Notes: generated by a model not told the origin, from the letters alone. A stretch of 64,000 nucleotides of DNA from Thiodubiliella sp900128405 (GCA_963682085.1 OY821614.1:496001-560000); one strand, 5' to 3'; positions 1-7,676 are shown, numbered from the stretch's first letter. Made by a program: numbers and translations.

Positions 1-362
1 AAATGCGAACCACACCGATTGGTGCTGAATCTTATCAAGTATTAAACCGATATTTAAAAAAATCTGCACACACTGATAAAGCGGTGTTTGTCAATAAAAA
101 TGGGCAACGATTGAGTACGCGTTGGGTGCAAGATATGGTGAAAAAACGCGCATTAGAAGTTGGTATTGAAGTTAATGTGTATCCACACATGTTGCGTCAT
201 GCGGCGGCAACGCATTTTTTGCAATCCAGTCATGATTTGCGTAGTGTGCAAGAATTTTTAGGACACAAAAGCATTAAATCCACGCAGGTTTACACCCATT
301 TAGATTTTTTAGAACTAAGTAAAGTGTATGACAAATGCCACCCAAGGGCTAGAAAAAAATGA
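1..362 (+). CDS. xerC: Tyrosine recombinase XerC, C-terminal part (5' end outside window)
   Basis: The C-terminal catalytic domain of a tyrosine recombinase is read from the window edge. Visible active-site residues, counted from the first Met at position 3, are His62 and Arg65 in HMLRH, His88 in LGHKS and the nucleophile Tyr97 in QVYTH. The ending YDKCHPRARKK matches the XerC subgroup, whose proteins end with a similar HPRA tail, and argues against a phage integrase. XerC with XerD resolves chromosome dimers at dif. The stop codon overlaps the tsaC start by four bases, so the two are probably co-transcribed. It is distinct from the broken integron integrase at 31384. Confidence 0.88.
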   Translation, partial: MRTTPIGAESYQVLNRYLKKSAHTDKAVFVNKNGQRLSTRWVQDMVKKRALEVGIEVNVYPHMLRHAAATHFLQSSHDLRSVQEFLGHKSIKSTQVYTHLDFLELSKVYDKCHPRARKK

Positions 363-895
363 ATTTTCAAACACGATTAGCAGCAAAAATATTGAACTTA
401 GGCGGTGTTATTAGCAACCCGACAGACACCATTCAAGGATTGACTTGCCTGCCAAAGCATACGCATGCTATGCAAAAAATGGGGCGACTTAAGCGTAGAA
501 ACCCCAAAAAAGGCTTAATTTTACTTGCCAGTGAAGTGCATTTTTTCCAGCCATTCGTGCAAGATATAGATTTGTTGACGCAAATAAATCCACAAGAGCA
601 GCCGACCACTTATTTATTAAAAGCCCGCAAAGGCATATCAACATTGATTACAGGTGATTTTGACACCGTTGCCGTGCGTTTGACAGGTGATAAATTGATT
701 GCCAATTTGTGTAAAAAATGCAATAGTGCACTTCTTTCTACCAGTGCCAATATCACTGGTAAGCGAACAGTTACCAGTATTCTTGCATTAAATGTGGTTT
801 TTGAACAAAAATTAAATTTTATTATTGCACCACGAAACTATAATACTCAAGCGTCACAAATTATTAATCTACAAACAGGAGAGAGGCTCAGATGA
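359..895 (+). CDS. tsaC: Threonylcarbamoyl-AMP synthase (Sua5/YciO/YrdC family)
   Basis: The 178-aa product has the single YrdC-like domain, close to the roughly 190 aa of TsaC, and lacks the Sua5 C-terminal extension. Seen motifs: NPTDTIQGL near residue 21, the KMGRLKRR basic stretch near residue 40 and STSANITG near residue 127, which form the nucleotide and bicarbonate/threonine pocket in this family. The enzyme makes threonylcarbamoyl-AMP for t6A37 in ANN-decoding tRNAs. It overlaps xerC and hemF by four bases at each end. YciO is a possible paralogue, but the short length and position favour TsaC. Confidence 0.82.
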   Translation: MNFQTRLAAKILNLGGVISNPTDTIQGLTCLPKHTHAMQKMGRLKRRNPKKGLILLASEVHFFQPFVQDIDLLTQINPQEQPTTYLLKARKGISTLITGDFDTVAVRLTGDKLIANLCKKCNSALLSTSANITGKRTVTSILALNVVFEQKLNFIIAPRNYNTQASQIINLQTGERLR

Positions 896-1800
896 TTGAC
901 CAAGTTAAAACTTATTTATTGAACTTGCAAGCAGATATTTGCACACAATTAGAAGCAGCCGATACTGAGGCAACATTTATTCAAGATAAATGGGAAAAGC
1001 CCGATAACAAAGGCAATGGACTTACTAGAGTATTAACAAATGGCAAGGTATTTGAACAGGCGGGAGTGAATTATTCAATCGTGCATGGCAATAATATGCC
1101 CGCCTCTGCCACTGCACTCAGACCTGAATTAGCAGGGCGAAGTTTTACCGCCTTGGGCGTGTCATTGGTTATCCATCCACGCAATCCTTTTGTGCCAACT
1201 TCGCATGCTAATGTGCGTTTTTTCTTAGCAGAAAAAGAGGGTGAGGCACCAATTTGGTGGTTTGGCGGTGGCTTTGATTTAACCCCATATTATGGTTTTG
1301 CCGAAGATTGTGTTTTTTGGCATCAAAATGCTAAAGATGCCTGCGAACCATTCGCCAAAGGCACTTACGCAAAATACAAAAAATGGTGTGATGATTATTT
1401 CTATATGCAACACCGAGATGAACAACGAGGCATTGGCGGCTTATTCTTTGATGACCTTAACGAAGGCAGTTTTGAATCATGTTTTGCCTTTATGCAAAGT
1501 GTTGGTAATAGCTACATCAAAGCCTATAAGCCAATTGTCCAAAAACGCAAAAACCTAAAATATAGCGACCACGAACGACAATTTCAATTATATCGCCGCG
1601 GACGCTATGTAGAATTTAACCTAGTTTATGACCGTGGCACACTATTCGGATTACAAACAGGTGGACGCACAGAATCCATTTTAATGTCTTTGCCCCCTCT
1701 AGTCCGCTGGGAATATCAATATCAACCAAAGGCAGGTAGCCCCGAAGCCAAATTATATAGCCATTACCTTAAGCCACAGGCATGGGTCGATGAAAATTAA
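892..1800 (+). CDS. hemF: Oxygen-dependent coproporphyrinogen III oxidase
   Basis: The 302-aa protein matches the usual HemF length (about 300 aa) and is collinear with the family. Clear landmarks are HPRNPFVPTSHANVRFF near residue 103, WWFGGGFDLTPYY near 124, the GGLFFDDL block near 182 and the RRGRYVEFNLVYDRGT block near 237. It catalyses the O2-dependent oxidative decarboxylation of coproporphyrinogen III to protoporphyrinogen IX in haem synthesis, which implies at least microaerobic life. The start overlaps tsaC by four bases and the stop overlaps tusA by eleven. A second, broken stretch of a hemF-like gene is present at 5369-5457. Confidence 0.95.
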   Translation: MIDQVKTYLLNLQADICTQLEAADTEATFIQDKWEKPDNKGNGLTRVLTNGKVFEQAGVNYSIVHGNNMPASATALRPELAGRSFTALGVSLVIHPRNPFVPTSHANVRFFLAEKEGEAPIWWFGGGFDLTPYYGFAEDCVFWHQNAKDACEPFAKGTYAKYKKWCDDYFYMQHRDEQRGIGGLFFDDLNEGSFESCFAFMQSVGNSYIKAYKPIVQKRKNLKYSDHERQFQLYRRGRYVEFNLVYDRGTLFGLQTGGRTESILMSLPPLVRWEYQYQPKAGSPEAKLYSHYLKPQAWVDEN

Positions 1801-2011
1801 TTTAGACACCAAGCGATTATTATGCCCCATGCCAGTCATTCGACTAGGAGAAGCAATTGAAAAAATAGAAGCAGGCGACACCATTCAAGTTACTGCCACC
1901 GACCCAGGCGTGCTACACGACATACCCGCTTGGTGCAAGGTGCATGGGCATAAGGTGATTGAAATTGATGAAAAAACTGATGAGATTATTTTGATAGTAG
2001 AAAAGCAATGA
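1790..2011 (+). CDS. tusA: Sulfur carrier protein TusA
   Basis: The 73-aa product is a complete TusA/SirA-type domain with the persulfide cysteine at residue 12 in the LCPMPV (CPxP) motif, followed by a short alpha/beta fold. In the family this cysteine relays sulfane sulfur, either for tRNA 2-thiouridylation or, in sulfur oxidisers, to the cytoplasmic Dsr/Hdr sulfur oxidation machinery. No dsr or hdr genes are in the window, so the pathway cannot be settled here. The start lies inside the hemF 3' end. Its stop overlaps the ATG of a truncated gene. Confidence 0.9.
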   Translation: MKINLDTKRLLCPMPVIRLGEAIEKIEAGDTIQVTATDPGVLHDIPAWCKVHGHKVIEIDEKTDEIILIVEKQ

Positions 2012-2178
2012 ATTCTCAGGATATACAAAACAATATAAGAGTTGTTTGTGATGATTTTTCAAAAGAAGAATTTGTCTATCATTTTTTATTGGCTTATGGT
2101 ATTTCAAAAACCTCAGTTACCCGATTAAAAAAAGGCGATTTTAATTTATCAAAAAACCATAAAGAGACCTTTGTGTAA
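2008..2178 (+). pseudogene. Truncated N-terminus, resembling type II restriction-modification methylase N-termini
   Basis: An open frame of 56 codons starts at an ATG overlapping the tusA stop. It contains LLAYGISKTSVTRLKKGDFN followed by LSK. From memory this resembles the extreme N-terminus of large adenine-specific restriction-modification proteins; the match was not searched. The frame runs into the terminal sequence of an IS relic at about 2166 and stops at once, so the rest of the gene has been lost or displaced. It is not a functional gene as it stands. Confidence 0.45.
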
Positions 2179-2856
2179 TTCAACCAAAACCTATCAATTT
2201 GGTAAAATAACACCTATCTAAAAAAATCAAAAAACACCTAACAAAACTCATTTGAAGATGCTCTCGTTGTCCAGCACAAGTCCCTATCAAAACTTGATGA
2301 TGTTTAAGATTCTCATTCTCCAAGCTTGGTACAATCTAAGGGACGAGGCATTGGAGAAACAAATCGCTAGAGATTTAATGTTTAGCACTTTATTGATTTA
2401 TCCTTATCTAAGAATGTGCCTAATCACGCAAGCGTAAAGATAAAGACGGTAATAACATTCAAGATAGCGAAGCCGCTTACATTACCTCTAATGGTAAACG
2501 CAAAACTATGGTTTTAAAATGCATGCCAATACCGATGAAGATGGTTTTGTTAAGAAGATGACCTTATATAGGTAATACACACGACTCGAAGGAATTTGAT
2601 GAACTACTTGATATTAAAAAAACTAAAAACCTGTGGACAGGTGTATGCTGATAGTGCTTATGCTAACAAGCAAAATGATAAATAACTAGGCAAACAGAAT
2701 AATAAAGTCTTACACAGAGCTTACAGAAACAAGCCTTTAGCCAAACAACAAAAACAAGACAACAAACAACACTCATCCATTCGCTATATTGTTGATTGCA
2801 CTTTTGGCTTGCCTAAACTTCATCGTGAATTAGGCAAAGCAAGATACCTTGTTAAA
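2166..2856 (+). mobile_element. Decayed IS5-type insertion sequence with broken transposase
   Basis: The left end starts with GACCTTTGTGTAATTCAA. About 65 bases on, an open piece reads FKILILQAWYNLRDEALEKQ, the typical N-terminal region of IS5-family transposases. Several frameshifts and stops follow. C-terminal pieces are readable near 2640-2850: VYADSAYANKQ, then HRAYRNKPLAKQQKQ, then IRYIVDCTFGLPKLHRELG and KARYL. No right inverted repeat is seen, because the sequence passes straight into the 3' end of the opposing RTX gene. A similar left end recurs at 5229 and in MITE-like elements elsewhere, so this transposase lineage may once have moved them. Confidence 0.75.
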
Positions 2857-5158
2857 GAACTATACTACCAGTTAAGTCACTCAGTGTAGTGGCACTACCA
2901 TCAGTAACGCCAGCACTTGTTAAGATAACAGTAAGGTCGGCACCAACGCCGTCATAAACACTGTTAGAATTTGCTTTAATCTTAAGAGTGATGTTACCAC
3001 CATTGGCATTACCATTGCTATCTATGATAAATACATGATTAGTAAGAGTGGAAGAATTTAGTAATTCTTCAAGGTTAAGTTTGTCCTCACTAAGATTAAA
3101 GTCAGTAATCGTGTCCGTAATGCTATTACCAATACGAACCAAGCTAGCATACATGAATGTATCACTACCAGCACCGCCTGTTATCATGTCATTACCCTTT
3201 CCTGTTTCAAAAATATCGTTACCTGAGCCGCCTTTTAGTGTGTTCGCATCGTCACCACCTCGTATAAACTGTGAGGTAGTCTCAGAACTACGATCTACAT
3301 TAAGATCCCCGCTCACTACAACCTCTCTACTTGTGGTATTTGAAATGTTGCCAGCCTGATCAACAACATAAACTTTATAAGTGCCAGCTTCAAGATTGCC
3401 TGTGCTAACATCTATACCGCCCCAGTGACTTAAAACTGTTTTAGCGACTGTAGTGCCACTACTTAATGTTTCAAGCTCTAATGCGCTCGTGCTAGACATA
3501 TCAATGTTGTTTTTAACTAAGTAGGCTACATGATTTCCTGTAAATTGCGGAACTTTAAAGCTAATATCAGCATTTTGCGTACTGTGTATTGCCCCCATTG
3601 GACCCTCGTCACTCACTGTTGTGCCAGCAGTATCGACTATAATAATATAAGCATCAGATAATTCACTAGTGTTATTATTTGAATCAGTTGCTGTAACAGT
3701 GAGGTTGTTGTATATTCCATCTGCAAAGGCATTAGGATAATCAAAGGTAAATACGCCAGAGCTGTTAGCAGTGACTGTTGCTTCCAAGGTTCCATCGCCA
3801 TAAATCTTTACTGTAGAACCTACTTCCGCTGTTCCAGTAATGGTTATCATGTTAGTTTTAGTAACACCGTCACTATTACTCCAGCCTGTGTCGTTATCAG
3901 TAGATAATCTTACTATTGGTTTTGCAGGTGGCGTTATGTCTATCGTTGTAGTTTCAACAGTTGGTGTTGCATTCTCAAGTACATTGCCTGCAATGTCTTT
4001 GATTTGATTAACAGATGTTGTGTCTTTAGTATAGGTCAGCGTTACTGCATCGTTTTCCAGTATATTTCTAGTTAAAGTTAAGACAATAGTTTTATTAGTA
4101 GCGTTGTAAGTTATACCTGTTACTGCATTTGCAAGAGCAGTATCATTAGAACTACTGGTTTTACTTGTTACTGCAAAGTCGTTATAGTTAACCGATTCTG
4201 TGATAGCACCTGTTACCGCTTCACTTAGGGTTAATGTAAGGATTTTAGCGCCTTTGCTGGCAGCGACACTAACAATAGTTGGGGTAACGGCATCTACTAT
4301 AAAATTAGTCACAACTTGTCCTACGGTAGTATTCCAGTTCTGTTTTGTGTCGTTACCCGTTACTGCTGCATTATTTAAGTCAATGCTTTTTACAGTTATA
4401 TTATCATCAGAGTTTGCTGGGATGGTGACAGCGTCAAATGTCAATATTTTTCCAATTGTACTTAAATAAGTTGCAACCACTTCCATACCACCTATGTCAA
4501 AAGTAACCGTAGGTGTTCCATCCGTTGTATCTATTGTTACCTCTTCACTCATAGTTATAGTGAATATAACACTGTCTCCTTCTTTAGCCGCTGATTTATC
4601 AGCACTAATTGAAACAATGATTGGTGCTGAAACATCACCATCACCATCGTTATCACCACCACTGCCACTGCCACTAATAGCAACGCCAGCCACAACAGTA
4701 AGTGCCACTATGACACCAGTGTTTTGAAAGAAACTTTGAGAAGTGCTTTCATCTACTGAACTAGACTCAGTAGAGATAATAGATTGCTCGCCATAGAAAT
4801 AAACTTGGGTGCCGTCTTCTAAGATGAGGAAGGTATCAGTAAGTACATGGTAGAGTCCGCCATCTTTGGCAGGTAGAGATACTAGGCAAGATAGATCAGT
4901 AGCACACACTTCAAAATAGTCATCAAACACAACAACACTGCCTTCTAAAGAAACCTCTAAGTCATTGTCAACTTTTTTGGCAATTAGGTTTGCGTCTTTA
5001 ATATCAAAGTCTTTAGTACTTAGTTGGTAAGCCATGCCTGCTTGAACTTGGGTGTGTTGTTTGCCTTGAGTGATAATAACGACTTCTTGGTTAAGTTGGT
5101 CGGCAGTTTTTTGTGCTTTGGTTTGTAGGATTTTTAGCTGTTCTTGTGTTGCTTGCAT
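2852..5158 (-). CDS. Secreted BapA/RTX-type repeat protein (adhesin-like)
   Basis: The 768-aa protein has four parts. Residues 1-125 resemble the BapA prefix-like domain. A hydrophobic and glycine/serine/aspartate-rich stretch follows at about 147-177. Several bacterial Ig-like domains come next, two of the 'Ig with SEEVT/DAVTI' type and one starting TPPAKPIVRL. Last is a RTX block near residue 665 (GGSGNDIFETGKGNDMITGG) followed by DTITDFNLSEDKLNLEELL. Such an arrangement is exported by type I secretion from a C-terminal signal and binds Ca2+; no transporter genes are nearby. Its last codons abut or enter the IS5 relic, so the natural C-terminus may be altered. Function as adhesin or host-interaction factor is inference. 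Confidence 0.75.
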   Translation of the reverse strand: MQATQEQLKILQTKAQKTADQLNQEVVIITQGKQHTQVQAGMAYQLSTKDFDIKDANLIAKKVDNDLEVSLEGSVVVFDDYFEVCATDLSCLVSLPAKDGGLYHVLTDTFLILEDGTQVYFYGEQSIISTESSSVDESTSQSFFQNTGVIVALTVVAGVAISGSGSGGDNDGDGDVSAPIIVSISADKSAAKEGDSVIFTITMSEEVTIDTTDGTPTVTFDIGGMEVVATYLSTIGKILTFDAVTIPANSDDNITVKSIDLNNAAVTGNDTKQNWNTTVGQVVTNFIVDAVTPTIVSVAASKGAKILTLTLSEAVTGAITESVNYNDFAVTSKTSSSNDTALANAVTGITYNATNKTIVLTLTRNILENDAVTLTYTKDTTSVNQIKDIAGNVLENATPTVETTTIDITPPAKPIVRLSTDNDTGWSNSDGVTKTNMITITGTAEVGSTVKIYGDGTLEATVTANSSGVFTFDYPNAFADGIYNNLTVTATDSNNNTSELSDAYIIIVDTAGTTVSDEGPMGAIHSTQNADISFKVPQFTGNHVAYLVKNNIDMSSTSALELETLSSGTTVAKTVLSHWGGIDVSTGNLEAGTYKVYVVDQAGNISNTTSREVVVSGDLNVDRSSETTSQFIRGGDDANTLKGGSGNDIFETGKGNDMITGGAGSDTFMYASLVRIGNSITDTITDFNLSEDKLNLEELLNSSTLTNHVFIIDSNGNANGGNITLKIKANSNSVYDGVGADLTVILTSAGVTDGSATTLSDLTGSIVL

Positions 5159-5228
5159 AGTTGTTTCTCCGATGAGTTGATAAAATAAAGTGTTGATATG
5201 ATACCAGTATATTTGAAATATATTTTAA

Positions 5229-5310
5229 GGTCTTTGCATAATTCAAGCAAACTCCAACTTGGTAAAATAACACCCACCTAAAAACAACCTTAAAAATCAA
5301 AAAAGTGGAA
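5229..5310 (+). mobile_element. Solo IS left-end remnant
   Basis: The stretch GGTCTTTGCATAATTCAAGC and the following bases up to about 5310 align with the left end of the IS relic at 2166 in the same orientation. Both include the shared string TTGGTAAAATAACACC. No transposase follows; the sequence changes into a different repeat at 5314. It lies upstream of the RTX gene, so two copies of this end flank that gene (2166 and 5229). Confidence 0.6.
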
Positions 5311-5313
5311 CTA

Positions 5314-5365
5314 TGCGATTGTTTTTTATAACAATGAAAATTTTGTTTGCAACGGTGCAAGTAGA
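5314..5365 (+). repeat. About 50-bp repeat, copy 1 (second copy upstream of glnA)
   Basis: This segment is nearly identical to 7864-7914. Both begin ATGCGATTG, contain the small dyad ATTGTT..AACAAT around a TTTAT loop, and share GAAAATTTTGTTTGCAACGG. Copy 2 lies about 50 bases upstream of the glnA ATG. Copy 1 sits among IS and hemF debris, so it may be a fragment of a duplicated glnA leader or part of a small mobile element. Confidence 0.7.
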
Positions 5366-5368
5366 GTT

Positions 5369-5457
5369 ACATTAAAGCATATAAACCAATTGTCCAAAAA
5401 CGCAAAAACCTAAAATATAGTGACCATGAACGACAGTTTCAATTATATCGCCGAGGC
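5369..5457 (+). pseudogene. hemF fragment (frameshifted)
   Basis: These 89 bases align with hemF 1513-1602 (codons about 208-237: YIKAYKPIV to LYRRG). The copy differs by eight substitutions that are all synonymous in the hemF frame. A single lost A in a run near 5398 (four A instead of five before CGC) breaks that frame. The piece ends where a MITE-like end begins at 5455. The synonymous pattern suggests descent from a diverged hemF that was once functional, not a fresh copy of the neighbour. Confidence 0.8.
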
Positions 5458-5540
5458 TTTTGCATAAATACGAATAACTATTAAGCACTTACTTTTCACT
5501 TACTTGGCAATCATGGACTGCTTAAGGTAGCATGGGAAAA
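5454..5540 (+). mobile_element. MITE-like end
   Basis: The sequence GGCTTTTGCATAAATACGAA and the bases that follow align with the left half of the 19595-19687 MITE: the shared TTTGYATAAATAYGAATAA is followed by ACTTTTCAC and TTGG at matching spacing. No matching right arm is clear. A short inverted repeat (TTAAGCA/TGCTTAA) is visible near 5488-5525. Confidence 0.4.
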
Positions 5541-5634
5541 AGTTAATAAAAATATTAATTCTAGTATAAAATGTAATGTAATCGTTTTTTTTGACAATGT
5601 AAAGCGATATAATTTTCGTTATTTGGAGTGTATA

Positions 5635-6756
5635 GTGTTTAATTTGTTAAAGTATTTGTTAGTTTTGTTAGTTCTGGTGTTGCAATCTTGTGGAGAATCA
5701 TCGCCAACGGATCCACCTGAAAATCTTGTAGTCACCAGAGGCAATACTACTGTTACTTTAACTTGGGATGAAGTTAGCGAAGCAACAGGGTATCAAGTGT
5801 ATTACGCTAAGCAAAGTTTTAGCGGTATTAGCGATTTATCTAATTACGCCTCTTTAAGCGGTGGTTTATTGTTACAAAATATCACAGGCAATAGTAAAAT
5901 TATTGTCAACTTAACTAATAATACAAAATATTATTTTGTTGTTACAGCCATTAAAGACACTCTTGAAAGTAGTGCATCTAATGAAGTAACAGCCACTCCT
6001 CAAATAGAAATAGTAGCATCAGCTGGTGCACTTAATGATACAGGTATAACTTGGGGTGGGAACGATTTATCAGGTAATAATCCCACCTGCACAGGTATAG
6101 AAATATCAGCACAAGACTGCTCATACGGACGAGATGCTAAAGCAGACGCTGGCACTTTGGTAAAAATGGGTGGTGGTAAGGCAGGGTTTGATTTCACCAA
6201 ATTTGATAGCATGGGCAATGCGTTAAGCATTCAAGATGCCACATGGACAACAGGTGGCACTGGCACAGAAAGTGCTGGCACTAGGTGGTCTTGTGTGCGA
6301 GATAATATAACGGGATTAGTTTGGGAAGTTAAAACTGATAATGGCACAAAAGATAGTGATACTACTGACGACACCCACACCAATATTCATCACAAAGATA
6401 ACCAATATCGTTGGGGTGGTAAAACTGCACTCGGAAGAGATCATGCCGATAAGCAAGGCGATTATTTCAATGATTGGACAAGTTTAGTTGAGGGTGCAAA
6501 TACTGCAAATTTCTGTGGTGGCAATGATTGGCGTGTCCCAACTATAAAAGAATTATATTTAATTACTGATTTATCAGCACAGCCAGCCATTGATGGCGAT
6601 TATTTTCCAAACACTGCCAACGGCTTTTGGTCGTCCTCGCCCTATGCTAGTAATCCTAACAGTGCATCACTACTGAATTTCAACAGTGGCAATGATAGCA
6701 ACAACAGGCGCAACAGTAGCAATTATCATGTTCGTTTGGTGCGTTTCGAGCAGTAA
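5635..6756 (+). CDS. Lipoprotein with fibronectin III and DUF1566 (C-type-lectin-like) domains; variable-protein candidate
   Basis: The start is taken as GTG 5635, with TTGGAG six bases upstream, giving 373 aa. A hydrophobic signal ends in the lipobox LQSC, predicting an outer-surface lipoprotein. Residues about 30-125 form a fibronectin type III domain (TVTLTWDEVSEATGYQVYY). The rest is a DUF1566/Lcl domain with WSCVRDNITGLVWEVK, NDWRVPTIKEL and a final WSSSPYAS..VRLVRFEQ. DUF1566 proteins carry the C-type lectin fold used as display scaffold by diversity-generating retroelements. The Asn/Ser-rich C-terminus (NFNSGNDSNNRRNSSN) has the adenine-rich codon pattern of a variable region. It precedes an Avd-like gene by 30 bases. 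Confidence 0.75.
   Translation: MFNLLKYLLVLLVLVLQSCGESSPTDPPENLVVTRGNTTVTLTWDEVSEATGYQVYYAKQSFSGISDLSNYASLSGGLLLQNITGNSKIIVNLTNNTKYYFVVTAIKDTLESSASNEVTATPQIEIVASAGALNDTGITWGGNDLSGNNPTCTGIEISAQDCSYGRDAKADAGTLVKMGGGKAGFDFTKFDSMGNALSIQDATWTTGGTGTESAGTRWSCVRDNITGLVWEVKTDNGTKDSDTTDDTHTNIHHKDNQYRWGGKTALGRDHADKQGDYFNDWTSLVEGANTANFCGGNDWRVPTIKELYLITDLSAQPAIDGDYFPNTANGFWSSSPYASNPNSASLLNFNSGNDSNNRRNSSNYHVRLVRFEQ
6640..6756 (+). other. Candidate DGR variable region 1 (VR1)
   Basis: The last third of the DUF1566 domain is dense in AAC/AAT/AGC codons between the conserved CTGAATTTCAAC and the closing GTTCGTTTGGTGCGTTTCGA. The closing block is shared with the second DUF1566 gene. Adenine-rich, substitution-tolerant codons just before VRLVR are characteristic of retroelement variable regions. 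Assignment depends on finding a matching template and reverse transcriptase, which this window lacks. Confidence 0.5.
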
Positions 6757-6786
6757 CTTTTTTATTTTTATTTTTATTTTAAAATT

Positions 6787-7149
6787 ATGAATTATCAAAA
6801 CAAATTTTCTATTTATCGTGATGCAACACGCTTGGTTATTGAAATGGAAGATGCCGTGCGAGACTTTCCTCGTTATCATAAATATACTTTAGGCAGTGAA
6901 ATGCGCACTATTGCCTACGATTTATTAACGGTAATCTCCTATACCATTAACAATAAAAATGATAGAAAGCACTTTATTAAAAAAGCACATCAATTTAGCG
7001 AAGTGCTAAAAATAAAAATTCAAATCGCCAAACAAATTACCATGCTTAGTTTTAAAGCTTTTGAAACACTTGCCAACCTTCCCAATGTTAGCAATGCGTG
7101 GCAACTGAATTTCAATAATTGCAAACTCCGTTTATTATTTCATCCATAA
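6787..7149 (+). CDS. avd: Avd-like four-helix protein with template-like tail
   Basis: The 120-aa product is helical. Its core features FPRYHKYTLGSEMRTIAYDL at 29-48 and a basic stretch from FIKKAHQ to AKQITMLSFKAFETLANL at 64-97. This matches the four-helix-bundle family that includes Avd, the accessory variability determinant of diversity-generating retroelements, and the 23S rRNA intervening-sequence proteins. The usual last helix seems to be replaced: from about residue 98 the frame reads PNVSNAWQLNFNN, which resembles the variable region of the next gene, not Avd. The gene sits between two DUF1566 genes, as expected for a retroelement cassette. Probably a truncated, possibly inactive Avd. 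Confidence 0.6.
   Translation: MNYQNKFSIYRDATRLVIEMEDAVRDFPRYHKYTLGSEMRTIAYDLLTVISYTINNKNDRKHFIKKAHQFSEVLKIKIQIAKQITMLSFKAFETLANLPNVSNAWQLNFNNCKLRLLFHP
7078..7148 (+). other. Template-repeat-like fragment (decayed TR)
   Basis: The avd 3' end contains AGCAATGCGTGGCAACTGAA followed by TTCAATAATT and then CCGTTTATTATTTC. It aligns with the end of the second DUF1566 gene: GTGTGGCAGCTGCATTTCGG, then later GTTCGTTTAGTGCGTTCC. Within the aligned block most mismatches are at A in this copy (CAA to CAG, AAT to CAT, AAT to GGC, AAT to GAG), which is the direction expected for adenine mutagenesis from template to variable region. About 30 bases of the middle appear deleted, so it could no longer serve as a full template. 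Confidence 0.5.
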
Positions 7150-7163
7150 CTTAAGGACATAAC

Positions 7164-7676
7164 ATGAAAAAAACACTTTTATTTTTAACCATTAACCTTA
7201 TATTTTTAGCCACCAACTATTTATTAGCTCAAACCTGTCAAAACTATATTCCTAACGAGTGGGAAGACAGTAGATACACCGATAATGGCGATGGCACAGT
7301 TACCGACAATGAAACTACTTTAATGTGGAAAAAATGCACTCAAGGCTTAAGTGGCAATGATTGTAACACAGGTACAGGTGGTAGGTATGACTGGAAAGAA
7401 GCATTACAATTAGTAAACAATTACAGTTTTGCATCTCATAACGATTGGCGTTTACCAAATATAAAGGAACTGAGTTCTTTGGTCGCACGCCGCTGCTCTG
7501 ACCCTAGTATTAATGAGAGTGCTTTTCCAAATACATCTGCCAGCTACTTTTTGTCATCCTCACCCAGTGCTAGCAATTCTAGTAATGTGTGGCAGCTGCA
7601 TTTCGGCGAGGGCTTTGCTCACAACGACAGTCGTGACCTCGAGAATTTTGTTCGTTTAGTGCGTTCCGGACAGTGA
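7164..7676 (+). CDS. Secreted DUF1566 protein; second variable-protein candidate
   Basis: This 170-aa protein has an AAGGA ribosome site and a signal peptide (KKTLLFLTINLIFLATNYLLA), so it is probably exported. The mature part is one DUF1566/Lcl domain: DNGDGTVTDNETTLMWKKC near 35-55, YDWKEALQL, NDWRLPNIKEL near 94, and a C-terminus with SSSPSASNSSNVWQLHF leading to FVRLVRSGQ. The domain order and ending match the 5635 gene. Its C-terminal codons differ strongly from that gene while the frame around them is conserved, as in retroelement target proteins. Function is likely ligand binding at the surface or outside the cell (inference). Confidence 0.7.
   Translation: MKKTLLFLTINLIFLATNYLLAQTCQNYIPNEWEDSRYTDNGDGTVTDNETTLMWKKCTQGLSGNDCNTGTGGRYDWKEALQLVNNYSFASHNDWRLPNIKELSSLVARRCSDPSINESAFPNTSASYFLSSSPSASNSSNVWQLHFGEGFAHNDSRDLENFVRLVRSGQ
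7558..7673 (+). other. Candidate DGR variable region 2 (VR2)
   Basis: The segment from TCCTCACCCAGTGCTAGC to GTTCGTTTAGTGCGTTCCGG corresponds to the variable part of the DUF1566 fold. Compared with the template-like piece at 7078, substitutions concentrate at template adenines. Soon after the stop a T-rich run and a short dyad (AAGGTTCAACCTT, 7701-7713) follow; retroelement variable regions often have a hairpin just downstream, but this dyad could equally be a weak terminator. Confidence 0.45.

Noticed and set aside
1292..1558. Alternative-frame ORF inside hemF
   Set aside because: It is a shadow frame of hemF with no independent start signal or motif.
5091..5360. Minus-strand ORF across the RTX start and IS end
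   Set aside because: It spans the RTX gene's coding start and an IS end with no recognisable content; the RTX frame is better supported.
5591..5613. TTGACA and TATAAT upstream of the 5635 gene as a promoter
   Set aside because: The spacer is only 11 bases, too short for sigma-70; the two hexamers are probably coincidental.
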